NCBI GenBank assembly: GCA_902729315.2
Contig: LR746267.1
Location: forward strand, 7,318,424 to 7,382,423
DNA length: 64,000 nucleotides
Source: Spirodela intermedia
Lineage: Eukaryota > Streptophyta > Magnoliopsida > Alismatales > Araceae
Direction of reading: 5' to 3'
The notes under the pieces are model-generated. The model had not been told where the DNA came from. It was given only the letters and a program-made list of their open reading frames with translations, and did not search any database. The first letter of the stretch is position 1. Each line of letters starts with the position of its first letter. Below, one piece after another: positions 1 through 10,802 of this stretch. The translations under genes were made by a program, and so were the position numbers.

Positions 1-3000
1 TCCGTGATGGGCAGACTGATGGTGGAAAGGCTTTCACAGCCATATTCTCTGCTATAGTTGGTGGCATGTAAGTCCCTCAATCTGCACTGAGCTCACCTAA
101 ATCATATGTCAGTAAACCATCTATCTGATCTTCCCATAAATGTTCTATTTCTCCTCATGTTCCTCTGCAGGAGTCTTGGTCAATCTTTTTCAAACCTTGG
201 TGCTTTTACCAAAGGAAAAGTAGCGGGGTACAAATTGACTGAGATAATTCGGCAAAGACCTACAATAATTCAAGATTCATCTGAGGGGAAGTGCCTGGAT
301 GAGGTCTTTGGGAATATTGAGTTCAAAGTAGTGACATTTAGCTACCCTTCACGTCCAGATGTTATTATTTTCCGTGGTCTCTCCCTTTTCTTCCCTGCTG
401 GGAAGACTGTTGCAGTTGTTGGTGGTAGTGGATCTGGAAAGAGCACCGTAGTCTCTCTGATAGAAAGATTTTATGATCCTAACCAGGGTACTTTCACCTC
501 AAACTCATATTTGAATAAAATAGATTAAAATACTAGGCTTGGAAGAAGATCATTATATAATACTTTGTTCCTTATTGCAGGGCAAGTTCTTCTCGACAAC
601 GTGGATATAAAAACGCTTCAGCTCACATGGCTTCGGGACCAAATAGGCCTGGTGAACCAAGAACCAGCACTCTTTGCTACGACCATACTTGAAAATGTAC
701 TCTATGGAAAGTCTGATGCCACGATTGCTGAAGTTGAAGCTGCTGCGTCTGCGGCAAATGCTCATAGCTTTATCTCCCTTCTTCCCAACGGTTACAACAC
801 GCAGGTTTGTATGTCTGGATTTCGTGTCTACTGGGTTTTCTGATCGGACGTGTGAGCTTTCTGGGCTCTTTCTCATTTCAACTATGTGCTTCAATTCTGT
901 TTTCTGACATTCAATGACAACCCAGGTAGGAGAGCGAGGAGTTCAACTGTCTGGGGGCCAGAAGCAGCGGATAGCAATAGCAAGAGCCATGCTCAAGAAT
1001 CCCAAGATTCTCCTTTTGGATGAAGCTACTAGTGCCCTTGATGCTGGCTCCGAGAGGATTGTCGAAGAAGCGCTTGAACGCATCATGGTAGGGAGAACGA
1101 CCGTGGTCGTTGCACACCGCCTCTCCACCATAAGGAATGTGGACATGATCGCCGTGATCCAGCAAGGTCAGGTTGTTGAGACTGGAACCCACGACGAACT
1201 AATCGCCAAAGGAAATTCCGGGGCATACTCCTCCCTTATCCGTTACCAGGAGATGGCGAGGAACAGAGACTTCTCTTCCCGCAGGTCTCGTTCTTCTCGG
1301 CTGAGCCACTCACTTTCCACCAAATCCCTCAGCCTCAGGTCAGGAAGCTTGAGGAACTTGAGCTACCAGTATAGTACAGGGGCAGACGGGCGCATAGAGA
1401 TGGTTTCCAACGCAGACAATGACAGAAAGTATCCGGCTCCTGATAATTACTTCTCTAGGCTTCTCAAGTTGAACGCTCCTGAATGGCCTTATGCTATCTT
1501 AGGCTCTCTAGGGTCTGTCCTGTCTGGGTTCATCGGCCCCATATTTGCTATAGTGATGAGTAATATGATCGAGGTGTTCTACTATCGGAATCCAGATGCT
1601 ATGGAGAGGAAGACGAAGGAATTCGTGTTCATATACATCGGAACAGGGCTTTATGCCGTCATGGCCTACCTGGTGCAGCACTATTTCTTCAGTATCATGG
1701 GGGAGAACCTCACGACCAGGGTGAGAAGAATGATGCTAGCAGGTAACTAATTTCCCCGTTCATCTTCGTTTGGAAGAAAAAGGTTTCTCTTTTTCATGGT
1801 GGGTTGTTGTTATTCATGGAGGAAACCCCCCTTGCTCGTTCAGCTATCCTCAGGAACGAAGTCGGCTGGTTCGATGAGGAAGAGCACAACTCGACTCTCG
1901 TCGCGGCCCGTCTGGCCACCGACGCCACCGACGTGAAGTCCGCCATCGCCGACAGGATCTCAGTGATTCTGCAGAACATGACCTCGCTCCTGATATCTTT
2001 CATCGTCGGCTTCGTTATAGAATGGCGCATTTCATTGCTCATTCTCGCCACATTCCCACTGCTCGTCCTCGCCAACTTCGCCCAGGTAACCTTCGTTTTT
2101 GCCTGCTACCCTTTTATCCTATGCTGTGAGCCGAAGACCCCCGCATCTTCTCCTTCTTCTTCTTCAATGTGTGGTGTCGCTGGTATGCGTGGTTGCAGCA
2201 ATTGTCGTTGAAGGGATTCGCCGGGGACACCGCCAAGGCGCACGCGAAGACGAGCATGATCGCCGGCGAGGGCGTGAGCAACATCCGCACGGTGGCCGCC
2301 TTCAACGCGCAGGAGAAGATCGTCTCCCTTTTCCGGCAGGAGCTCCGCACACCGCAGCGCCGCAGCCTGCGGCGCAGCCAGACCTCGGGCTCCCTCTTCG
2401 GCGTCTCCCAGCTCCTCCTCTACGCCTCGGAGGCCCTCATCCTCTGGTACGGCGCTCACCTGGTCCGCTCCGGCGCCTCCACCTTCTCCCAGGTCATCAA
2501 GGTCTTCGTCGTCCTCGTCATCACTGCCAACTCCGTCGCCGAGACCGTCAGCCTCGCCCCGGAGATCGTCCGCGGCGGCGAGTCCATCCGCTCCGTCTTC
2601 TCCATCCTCGACCGCGCCACCCGCATCGACCCCGACGACCCCGAGTCCGAGCCCGTCGACTCCCTCCGCGGGGAAGTCGAGCTCCGGCACGTCGACTTCG
2701 CCTACCCGTCCCGCCCGGACCTCCCCGTCTTCAAGGACCTGAACCTGCGGATCCGTGCCGGCCAGAGCCAGGCCCTCGTGGGCGCCAGCGGGTCCGGCAA
2801 GAGCTCCGTCATCGCCCTCATCGAGAGGTTCTACGACCCCACAGCCGGCAAGGTCATGATCGACGGGAAGGACATACGGCGGCTCAACCTCAAGTCCCTG
2901 CGCCTGAAGATCGGGCTTGTGCAGCAGGAGCCGGCGCTCTTCGCGGGCAGCATCTTCGACAACATCGTCTACGGCAAGGACGGCGCCGACGAGGACGAGG

Positions 3001-3413
3001 TGGTGGCGGCGGCGCGCGCCGCCAACGTGCACGACTTCATCAGTTCCCTCCCCGACGGGTACAAGACGGCGGTGGGGGAGAGGGGCGTGCAGCTGTCGGG
3101 GGGTCAGAAACAGAGGATCGCCATCGCGCGGGCGGTGCTCAAGGACCCGGCCATTTTGCTCCTCGACGAGGCCACCAGCGCGCTGGACGCCGAGTCGGAG
3201 TGCGTCCTCCAGGAGGCCCTGGAGCGGCTGATGCGCGGCAGAACCACCGTCCTTGTGGCGCACCGCCTCTCCACCATCAGGGGCGTCGACTCCATCGCCG
3301 TCGTCCAGGACGGCCGCATCGTCGAATACGGCCCCCACGCGGATCTGCTCTCCCGCCCCGACGGTGCCTACTCCCGCCTCCTTCAGCTCCAGCACCACAC
3401 TCACCACCCTTGA
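1..3413 (+). CDS. ABCB19: ABCB19-type auxin efflux ABC transporter (5' end outside window)
   Basis: Full-size ABC transporter of the plasma membrane; the Arabidopsis orthologue exports auxin in polar transport. Model exons are 1-67 (reading from base 3), 171-487, 581-804, 926-1742, 1844-2085 and 2199-3413, all with GT-AG introns and consistent phase, giving the last 959 residues. Visible in order: end of the first membrane domain, first nucleotide-binding domain (Walker [10 protein letters not shown], signature LSGGQ, Walker [13 protein letters not shown]), a Ser/Arg-rich linker ([20 protein letters not shown]), second membrane domain, and second nucleotide-binding domain ([25 protein letters not shown]). 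The linker and the [10 protein letters not shown] stretch are typical of ABCB19 rather than ABCB1. Both ATP sites look intact. The last exon is far richer in G+C than the earlier ones. The N-terminal half lies upstream of the window. Confidence 0.95.
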
Positions 3414-3529
3414 TTCCTCCCCCCCCCTTGGATCTTTCTATCTATCTAACTCAAGTGGGATCGCTGTAATATCTATTCATAATCCACCGCCGACAACGGT
3501 GGCGGCGGCAGTGCTGGAGAAGGATTGGT

Positions 3530-4731
3530 TCAGTTCTTGCCGGCGCGGTGGCCCAGATCGGCGGCATACTTGGAGGCCTTAAGCAGGGCGTCGGAGACAA
3601 TCAGGGCTCCGGCAGCGAAGCATCTGCTGTTGACAATGGAGCTCCCCACGGCGGCGGCCGTCCGGCCGGTGGCGACGGCTATATGGCCGGTGGCGGCGGC
3701 TATCTGGCCGGTGGCAGTGACCACCGTCGTAGCCGTTTCGGACAGGTGTAACTGCTCGTCCATCGACCGAAATGTCTCCACGCCGGCGGTGATCTTGTCG
3801 GTGAGGCCGACCCGGATGCCCAGCTCGGCGATCTTCGCCGCCGCCGCCGCAGACAACCCGAGCGTTTCGTCGAAGGCCCTGGCCCTGTTCAAGGCGTCCG
3901 TGCTCAGCACGTACCCCATTGCGATCATCGCCTTCACTACCTCCTGCGTAATCGTCACAGCCTTCCCCGGAGTGATGCACAGCTCGTTGGCGTGGAAATT
4001 CTGTCCAAGGATGCCATATTTCGGAAGAATCAAAATCAATGTGACGATACTTTTCTTCTTTCCATAAAAGCATTTTCGGAAGAACTGATGGACTAATTAC
4101 CGTATGCCCGTCGTCATCTCCATACTCGTAGTCCCCCCATCGATCTATGCAGACGACTTGATCTGCTATCATCGACCCCTGCGACAGAGTCGAGCAGGAA
4201 GGAGTTCAAGATCACTGCAAGATCACCGAAGCTCGGAGGACGATGAAATCATGCGACTATTTTTCTTTAGAAATAAAAAAGGAAAGTAAGCTCCTTTATA
4301 AGTCAGCTTCGGGATAGTTACAGTGAGCAAACATGCGGTTTCCAACGCGCGAGCTTCTCTGAACGTCACGTACGCGGTGGAAGCGTAGTCTCCGGATCTG
4401 CAGGTCGAGTGGTCCGTCCAAGAGGATGAGTCAGGAGGGAATGAAAGGAAAACGACCAGTAACCGATGAGTATTTGCGATTGCCTCGCCTCGATGGATAT
4501 GGGTGAGGATAGATGTACAGAACCAAGATCCAAGTCTATATGGGGAGAGAATGAACAAGAATATATTCATATCGAAATATTTTCTCAGGATCATGTCGGC
4601 AATAAATTTTGGTACCTGACGATCTCAACGTGCTCGATTTCTCCGGAGAAGGAAAAGAAGTCGCTGACATCGCCCTCCGTGGCTCTGGGAGAGAGATTAG
4701 TGACTTGCACCGTGTAGCCGCCGGGATTCAT
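3530..4731 (-). CDS. BPA1-like RNA-recognition-motif protein (binding partner of ACD11 family)
   Basis: Family members bind the sphingolipid-transfer protein ACD11 in Arabidopsis and have one degenerate RRM. Four exons read on the minus strand: 4731-4616, 4397-4322, 4178-4101 and 4000-3530; phases join cleanly to a 246-residue protein. It opens MNPGGYTVQVTNLSP, the usual family start. The RRM runs to about residue 90 (RNP2-like VQVTNL, RNP1-like STAYVTF, then ADQVVCIDRWGDY). The C-terminal part is Ala-rich and helical (GKAVTITQEVVKAM, KIAELGIRVGLTDKITAGV). An in-frame upstream ATG at about 4803 would add residues that look unlike the family, so the ATG at 4731 is preferred. The gene is tail-to-tail with ABCB19, with about 115 bp between the stop codons. 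The first splice donor lies in a stretch that was copied to 10803-10847. Confidence 0.85.
4589..4633. repeat. Short BPA1-like exon 1/intron segment duplicated at 10803-10847
   Basis: These 45 bases span the exon 1 donor of the BPA1-like gene and recur at 10803-10847 with 2 mismatches by direct count. At 10803 the matching copy is followed directly by sequence that matches 5134 onward, so about 500 bp is absent from the second copy. This marks the left part of the segmental duplication. Confidence 0.9.
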
Positions 4732-5133
4732 GATGAGACCTCCGATCTGATGAATGCAAGATACAATCGATTCCTTCGCTCTGAAAAGATCATCAGAGGA
4801 CAAGAATTAGCAAGAACATAAATGAAATCTGAAAAAGAAGAAGGAAAAAGCCAGTTCTAATGGATTTCCGACACCTTCACATCATAATTCAGATCCCAGT
4901 TTATAAAAAATAACGGCGATCCGCATTCTCAGGGGCGAATTCAGCTGCAGATAAGAATATTGATCAAAGAGGGAGGGACCCCTCCGATCCCCAGACCTAT
5001 TTGAGCACGCCGTTCATCCTCAATAACTAAGAATATGGCGGCTCTCCAATCCCGCTTCGTCCTCTTCACACTCCAATTCTTTCTCAGAAATCACTGCATG
5101 CCGAAACGGAGAGGAAATTCGTCCAAATAATGC
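4732..5133. other. Upstream region of the BPA1-like gene
   Basis: Non-coding. It should contain the promoter and leader of the minus-strand BPA1-like gene. No open frame worth calling and no repeat was noticed. Most of it is absent from the duplicated copy near 10.85 kb. Confidence 0.5.
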
Positions 5134-5854
5134 GAACGATTAGGGTAGAAACCTTCGACTATCCGGCGGAAAGTACAAGCAATTCGGGGGAAGAAAGACA
5201 GACGTCGAGAGGGAATTCATCAGGAAAACTGCTGGCATTCGTGCGTACGACGACAAGATAGACAGAGGGAGAAGATGCAGTGGCGCGCAACCTACTTCGG
5301 GGTCACTCTGAGAAGAGTAATGGCGCAGAGAGGCCGGCCGGCGAAGCAACTCCTTGCGGCGAGCGTTCGCGGGAGCAAAATAGCGAGAACCGACGGAAAA
5401 GGCGGTGGCGACCTCGCAGCCGACGCGACTAAATGAATGAAAAGCCCCTCAAGACGGAAATCACATTTTGGTCCCCTAGAGAAGGCCAAATTACGCTCCG
5501 ATCCCCGTGGCCTTATCTGGAACCAGCAAACGGCAGAAATTTTCCGATAGCGACGTCCGAACGGCCTCGTGGGCCGTATGATTAGCGTTCTCACCGACTG
5601 ATAAGATGCCCTTTTGAAAGCTCCACGCCAGCTAGATCGCCGCCGGGCCTTCTGGGCTGGGAAAGGCAGCCCAGTAAGACTAGAAATCCACTATTTTATT
5701 TATTTATTTATTATAACGAGTTATTTTTCATAAATAAATTCTTTACCATGAATGATTTTACGAGTTAATTATTAAATATTTTAAAATAAAACATATTACG
5801 CGTATTACATTACGCCGTTCGATGGAGATCAGAGTCGATCGACCGCAGTTATTA

Positions 5855-5860
5855 CACGTG
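5855..5860. promoter_or_regulatory. G-box (CACGTG) upstream of the dead UGT copy
   Basis: A perfect G-box sits in ACACGTGGC, an ABRE-like context, about 270 bp before the lost start codon of the UGT pseudogene. The aligned site in copy B (11596-11601) reads CACGGG and is no longer a G-box. Binding by bZIP or bHLH factors is inferred only from the motif. Confidence 0.4.
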
Positions 5861-6125
5861 GCGGCCTCTCTTACGCTGAGATTTCCCTACGTGGCAAGTC
5901 ATACTTGAGGTAAAGAGACAGACAGCAGTGGGTGACGTGTTCCCCTCCTGTCGAAAAGATATAGCAGTACTGTTGGCAGATAACTGAATCAATCAGCAGG
6001 ACTGATGGGGTAGCTGCCGTATCGCACCTTTAAACGCAGCTCCACGGCCACTTTCTGGCGCTGCCCCCTGATTTCGGCCTCTCCAGTCTCGCCGCCGCCG
6101 GCTGCCCAGCGCAGGGAGCTGAAGC

Positions 6126-7270
6126 CTGGGTCAGTTCGTCATTGAGGCTCCTGATGTGGACGTCTTCTTCCTCCCCTTCATGGTCCCAGGGTACTACAGG
6201 CCATGATTACCATGACTAAGCTCTTCGCCGCGCGCGGCGCGAGGGCCAGCGTGGTCGCCGCCGCCGCCGACGCCACCACATTGCGGCCTTTGCTGGACAG
6301 GACCGACCTCTCCAGCCGCTCTGTGCAGCTTCTCCTTATCCTCCTCCTCCTTCAACGGCGGTGGCCCGGCACTGCGGGTGCCGCTCCGTAGTCTTCTCCG
6401 GGAGCAGCCGCCCGTCTGCCTGGTATTCGACGCTTTCTTCCCGTGGGCGATCGACGTCGCGGAGGAGTTCGGCGTGCCGAGGATCAACTTCCACGGCAGC
6501 ACCTGCTTCACACCTGCGCCTACGTGATGCTCGGCCTCCACCCGCCCCTCCCCAGGCGGACCCCGTCGTGCTGAACAGCCTCCCTCACCGCGTGGAGCTG
6601 CTCAAGACCCAGTTGGCTGATTCAACCATGCCAGCCATCGCCGCCATCTTGAGCAACATCGCCGAGTCCGAGTTCCGCAGCGACGGCATGCTAGCCAACA
6701 GCTTCTACGAGCTGGAGGCGGAGTACTTCAACACCATCCGCGAAGTCCAGGGGAAGAAGGGCGTCTGGTCCATCGGCCCGTTGTCGCTCCTCTCCGACGC
6801 CGCCGCCGCCGCCGCAGGCGGCGATGCCGGAGAAGACGCCGGCGGCTACCTGAGATGATTCGACGGGAAGAAATCCGGCTCCGTGGTGTATATTTGCTTC
6901 GGCTCCGCGGCTCAGCTCTCTGGAGCCCAGCTGGGGGAGATCGCCGCAGCTTTGGAGACGATGGAGTGCCCCATCATATGGGTGCTGAAGAGCCCGCCGG
7001 AGGGGGGCCTTCTGGAGAAGGTGACGACCGGCGGCAAAGAGAGCCTGGGGATACTGGTCACCGGGTGGGCGCCACAGAATCTCATCCTAGGCCATGCCCC
7101 CGTGGGGGCTTTCATGACCCACTGCGAGTGGAACCATGCTTGGAGGCCGTTGCTGCCGGCGATGGTCACTTGGCCACTCATGGTGGAATAGTTCTTCAAC
7201 GAGAAGCTGTCGGCGACGCAGGTGCTGAAGGCAGGAGCCGGGGTGGGATTCAGAATGTGGACTCTAAATA
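6126..7270 (+). pseudogene. UDP-glycosyltransferase pseudogene (copy A)
   Basis: A decayed relative of the intact UGT at 11851. The start codon has become CTG at 6126-6128, and the second in-frame ATG of the intact copy is also lost. The catalytic His of the GHY motif reads GYY here. Small indels shift frame in the N-terminal third and near the serine-rich and CFTS segments. In-frame stops are TGA at 6856-6858 (Trp in the intact copy) and TAG at 7189-7191 (Gln, the last residue of the sugar-donor box). Within that box THCGWN has become THCEWN, with a short deletion just after it. The final 90 or so residues are missing because homology ends where the copia relic begins. Cannot encode a working enzyme. 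Confidence 0.92.
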
Positions 7271-7299
7271 TGAGTGTATGAATAAATATACAAGCACAT

Positions 7300-9120
7300 G
7301 ATCATAATAATAGTAGAAACTCATTTTTTAGATATTAGTAAAAATAAATAGAAGATAAATCACCAAGCTATCAAGAACACTGATAAAATTAATACTTTCA
7401 CTAAACACTTCTAATCTACATCTCAAAACCCTTGAGATGACCCACACATTGAAGAGTCAGTAATTATTTTTTGTCTCTTTCTATAAGGATTTTAATTACA
7501 ATAGAAAGAGACCAAGAAAGAGATAAATAGTTGATGGAGAGAGAATAGAATTAAGAAAAAAAGATAAATAACTCTTTACCTACTTCAATAGTTGTCATGT
7601 AGTCTATCTCTGTAGTAGATCATGCGATAGTAATTTGAAGTGTAGACTTTCAACTCATAGGTCCACTAGTCACAATAAAAATATGTCTCGTCATAGATAT
7701 TTGATGATTTAAATTTTTGATAAAATTTACATCAATAAAGTCAACAATAGAAAGATAACTTTATTAGTCAAAATAATTTTTAAAATCTAAAGAACTCTTT
7801 AAATATCAGATAATTCACTTTACTGTGTTCTAATACTACTTTTTTAGATTGCTTATAAATTTATTAACAAGTCAAAATCTATGAACAATATCTGATCTTG
7901 TACATACGATAATATATCAATCACTTTCAAGATATAACTCTTATGAGTCAACTATAGTTGACTTAACTTTCAATTTGTATAGATCTTCATACTAATAATC
8001 TTCTTTACCACACTAAGATTTTTTATGTCAAATTTTATATTCAATAGTGATGTCATATGAATTATTCGAAAGCAATGAATATTCATCAACATAGAACATC
8101 AAAATAATTAAAGAATCATTACCACAAGTCCTCATATAAATATAACAATCAAAATCACATCTTATACAGTCAATATGTGATATGTAATAATCAATTTTTT
8201 TGTATTATTGTCTCGATGCCTATTTTAACCCATAAAGAGACATCTTCAATTGATAGACAAGATGTTGTAAGCCATACATAACAAAATCTTCTAACTAGTA
8301 TATGTAAATAGTCTCCTTCAAATCTCTATAAAAAAATGTCGTCTTCACATTCAACTACTTAAATTTCATATATTCATGTGTGACAATAGTTAACATCAAA
8401 CAAATATACATGTCTCACAATAGATAAAAATATTTTATATAAATAATTTCATACTTTTGTGTAAAGATTTTGCAACAAGCCTTATCTTGTACTATGGTTG
8501 ATTACTATCAATCATTGATGTCTTTTTCTTGTACACTAATTTGTACCAAATAGTTCATTTATTTGCAAAAAGATCTACTAATTATTATGTGCGATTTTTA
8601 TCTAAAGATGTTTACTCTTCATAAATCATTTGTAGTTACTTCTCCTTTTTAGGACAACTAATTATCTCTCGAAAAGTTATAGTTTTGTCATCGTCAATTT
8701 GTTTACTTTATGCTTGCCCCCTCTACTAGTAATACAATTAAGAACACTGATGATTCTACAACTCGATCTTTACTCACAACAGAATGAAGAAGATTATGTA
8801 CAATACTCACCTTTAATTTTATTTTGTATTCAATATGAGTGTCATCAGATTCTTGAACTGTGTTATGTAGAGAAAGATTTTAACATATGATCTTCATCAA
8901 ATACTACATCTCTATTACAAATAAACTTCTTTGCCTCTGAATCTCAAAGTTGATATTACTTTACGTTAGTCTTATATCCCAAAAATATATATTTTTTCAA
9001 CTTTAAATCTAATTTTGATCTTTCACCAATAGGTGTAAAGATATATAGTAGACATCTAAATATATGCAAATTTAAATAGTCAAGATAATTTTTAGTTTAT
9101 ACCTCTTAGTAAAATTCTGC
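7300..9120 (-). mobile_element. Decayed Ty1/copia retrotransposon pol fragment
   Basis: Read on the minus strand through many stops and shifts, the AT-rich sequence shows copia pol landmarks in the right order. Near 9070-8890 is a post-integrase block resembling FRCLLYIFTPIGERSKLD then KKYIFLGYK and RDVVFDE. Near 8500-8200 are reverse-transcriptase pieces (FTQKYE, NVKTTF, then KMSLYGLK). Near 8150-8080 is a LIILMFYVDE-like block, the YVDD region. Near 7700-7560 is an RNase H piece resembling TSGPMS, KSTLQITIA and STTEIDYM. No long terminal repeats, gag or open frame could be found. It ends UGT copy A. Dead element. Confidence 0.85.
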
Positions 9121-9589
9121 CTGAAATAAAAAAAATAACAAAACATAATTTGAAAATAGTAGAAAATGTAACTTTAAATTTTAAAAAATTGAAAACCTTT
9201 TTTTCAAACCTCAACATCTTAGAAAAAACATAATATGAAATTCAAAAATTAAAATCATTAGAAGAATAACTTTTATTGGTACAAACTTTTACAAAAAAAA
9301 ATACTTGTTGAAAATACAAAAACTTATAATCATACTAACCTTGTTTCCTACATCATTTTGCATGCAAGAGAAATTAAAGCAGTTATAGTTGATTGATGCC
9401 AAAAGATATTAAGATAATTATTATTGAGTTAGATGTTAGAATACTCCTCAAATACATGATAAATAACAACAATTTTATTTTTACAGATTTTCACTGTGGC
9501 CTTATGAATAATATTTACTTGATGTGAAAATTTGATTGATCATTTTAGTTTAACAAAGATTTTTTACACCTTGATCTATAACTGTTAAA
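9121..9589. other. AT-rich spacer, possibly the rest of the copia relic
   Basis: Very AT-rich, without open frames. It may be eroded integrase/gag sequence of the neighbouring element, but no motif is readable. Confidence 0.4.
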
Positions 9590-10530
9590 CTCTAGAGTTT
9601 ACATGACAGAATTCGTAACATTATATTTCCCTCTTATTTCTATTTTCTAGATACTATGCCATTCTTTGATTATAGATGTTGCATTGTGGAACTAGTTAAG
9701 GGGATTATATTTCCCTACTGATGTTTTATTTGCTCTACTGCTTCTTACTTTCTCCAATCTACCTATGCAAGCCTTTAGATCATATATTACAGTGTTGTCT
9801 TTGTGCCGTCACTTCCTTTTTTAAGGATTGTGCTGTTCTTAAGCTTTTCTCAGTCGACGAACATGGATGATAAGATTTGATATGTATTGCTCACCCACTC
9901 TGCCTTCTCTCTCCTCCCACCTTGACTAAACCTCCTAGAACCTTTCCTCTATGTCTGGTATGTCTATTGGTATGGTCACTTTGCGTCACAATACTCTCTA
10001 GCTCAGTCTTGGATGCTGGGACAAGGAATTGATTCTGCTGCTTGATACCCCTCACATGATGCCCACAAATAGTTTGGACATTTTTTGTCGGATTCATGTG
10101 ATCTGGTGTGTTGGCTCAGAAGTCACTAGTAGAGTCTTGCTGAATGTGCCTTCCTCATCTGCCTAAATCATTGGTGATATTGGACTGGGGATGGTATTGA
10201 GACCCAGAGAATACAGAAAAGCTAAATTTTATCTATAAAAGACCCTCTTAATAAGTGCTCATGCTGTTTCTTCTAGTCAGTGCATTTTATAGGCATACCT
10301 TGTGAGCCAATTTCTGTATTATTGTTACATTTTCGATACCCTAATCACCTCAAGATGGATCACAATGACTCGCACATCCCTCCCCTTTCTTGCATTACTG
10401 GTGAGTAGAACTGGTCTCGTATTGGGTCACTCAGTATAGGTAGTTCAATCTTGGGAAGCCTCAGTCCAACCATGGGGAAGTATGTCAACGCAAATTGGAC
10501 CGCTGACGAACGATTTCACTCAAGGTACCA
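9590..10530 (+). repeat. Inverted copy of the last LRR-kinase intron (arm 1)
   Basis: The plus strand here matches the reverse complement of 14527-15490 almost end to end, for example the blocks at 10370-10430 and 14660-14720. Matching runs from a TTTACATGA-type end at about 9600 to CTCAAGGTA at about 10528. The sequence is diverged by many substitutions and small indels. No protein domain, terminal inverted repeat or target-site duplication was recognised, so it may be copied host intron or an unidentified element. Confidence 0.85.
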
Positions 10531-10802
10531 CCCAGCGAAATAACTTTCGAATTGATGATGATGGTGCCAACGAAAAAACAATTACAAACGAGGACTACAT
10601 GTGTGTTTAACAATATAAATATTCCCAATTAGAAATCAAAGTGAAAATGTCTCTTACGGCTGTCACCACTCAATAGAGTGAAAATTTCGGTGATGATGGG
10701 TATTTAATGAATGACACCCGGTGGATCTGAGATTGACGAAAGGAGGGCATATCCCAGGGAGCTTCTTTCTAAGGTTCACGTAGCAAAAGTAGGTTCGTTC
10801 AA
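10531..10802. other. Unassigned spacer between inverted arm and segmental copy B
   Basis: Non-coding sequence of about 270 bp; no match elsewhere in the window was noticed. Confidence 0.4.

Larger units (their letters stand above)
5134..7270. repeat. Segmental duplication copy A
   Basis: This block matches about 10848-13005 in the same orientation. Upstream non-coding sequence (5134-6125) and the UGT-like coding region both align by eye, with many substitutions and small indels. Homology is lost near 7270, where AT-rich copia-like sequence begins. Short minus-strand open frames in 5140-5600 have damaged partners at 10852-11378; they show no recognisable domain and are not called. Confidence 0.9.

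Noticed and set aside
2099-3469. Long open frames in other frames of the ABCB19 last exon
   Set aside because: High G+C removes stops in all frames; the true frame carries the ABC motifs.
8699-8890. Open frame of 63 codons inside the copia relic
   Set aside because: It is antisense to the decayed pol frame and AT-rich; chance opening.
9891-10097. Possible small protein on the minus strand in inverted arm 1
   Set aside because: The matching stretch in arm 2 (about 15000-15200) is broken by indels, so there is no sign of selection for coding.
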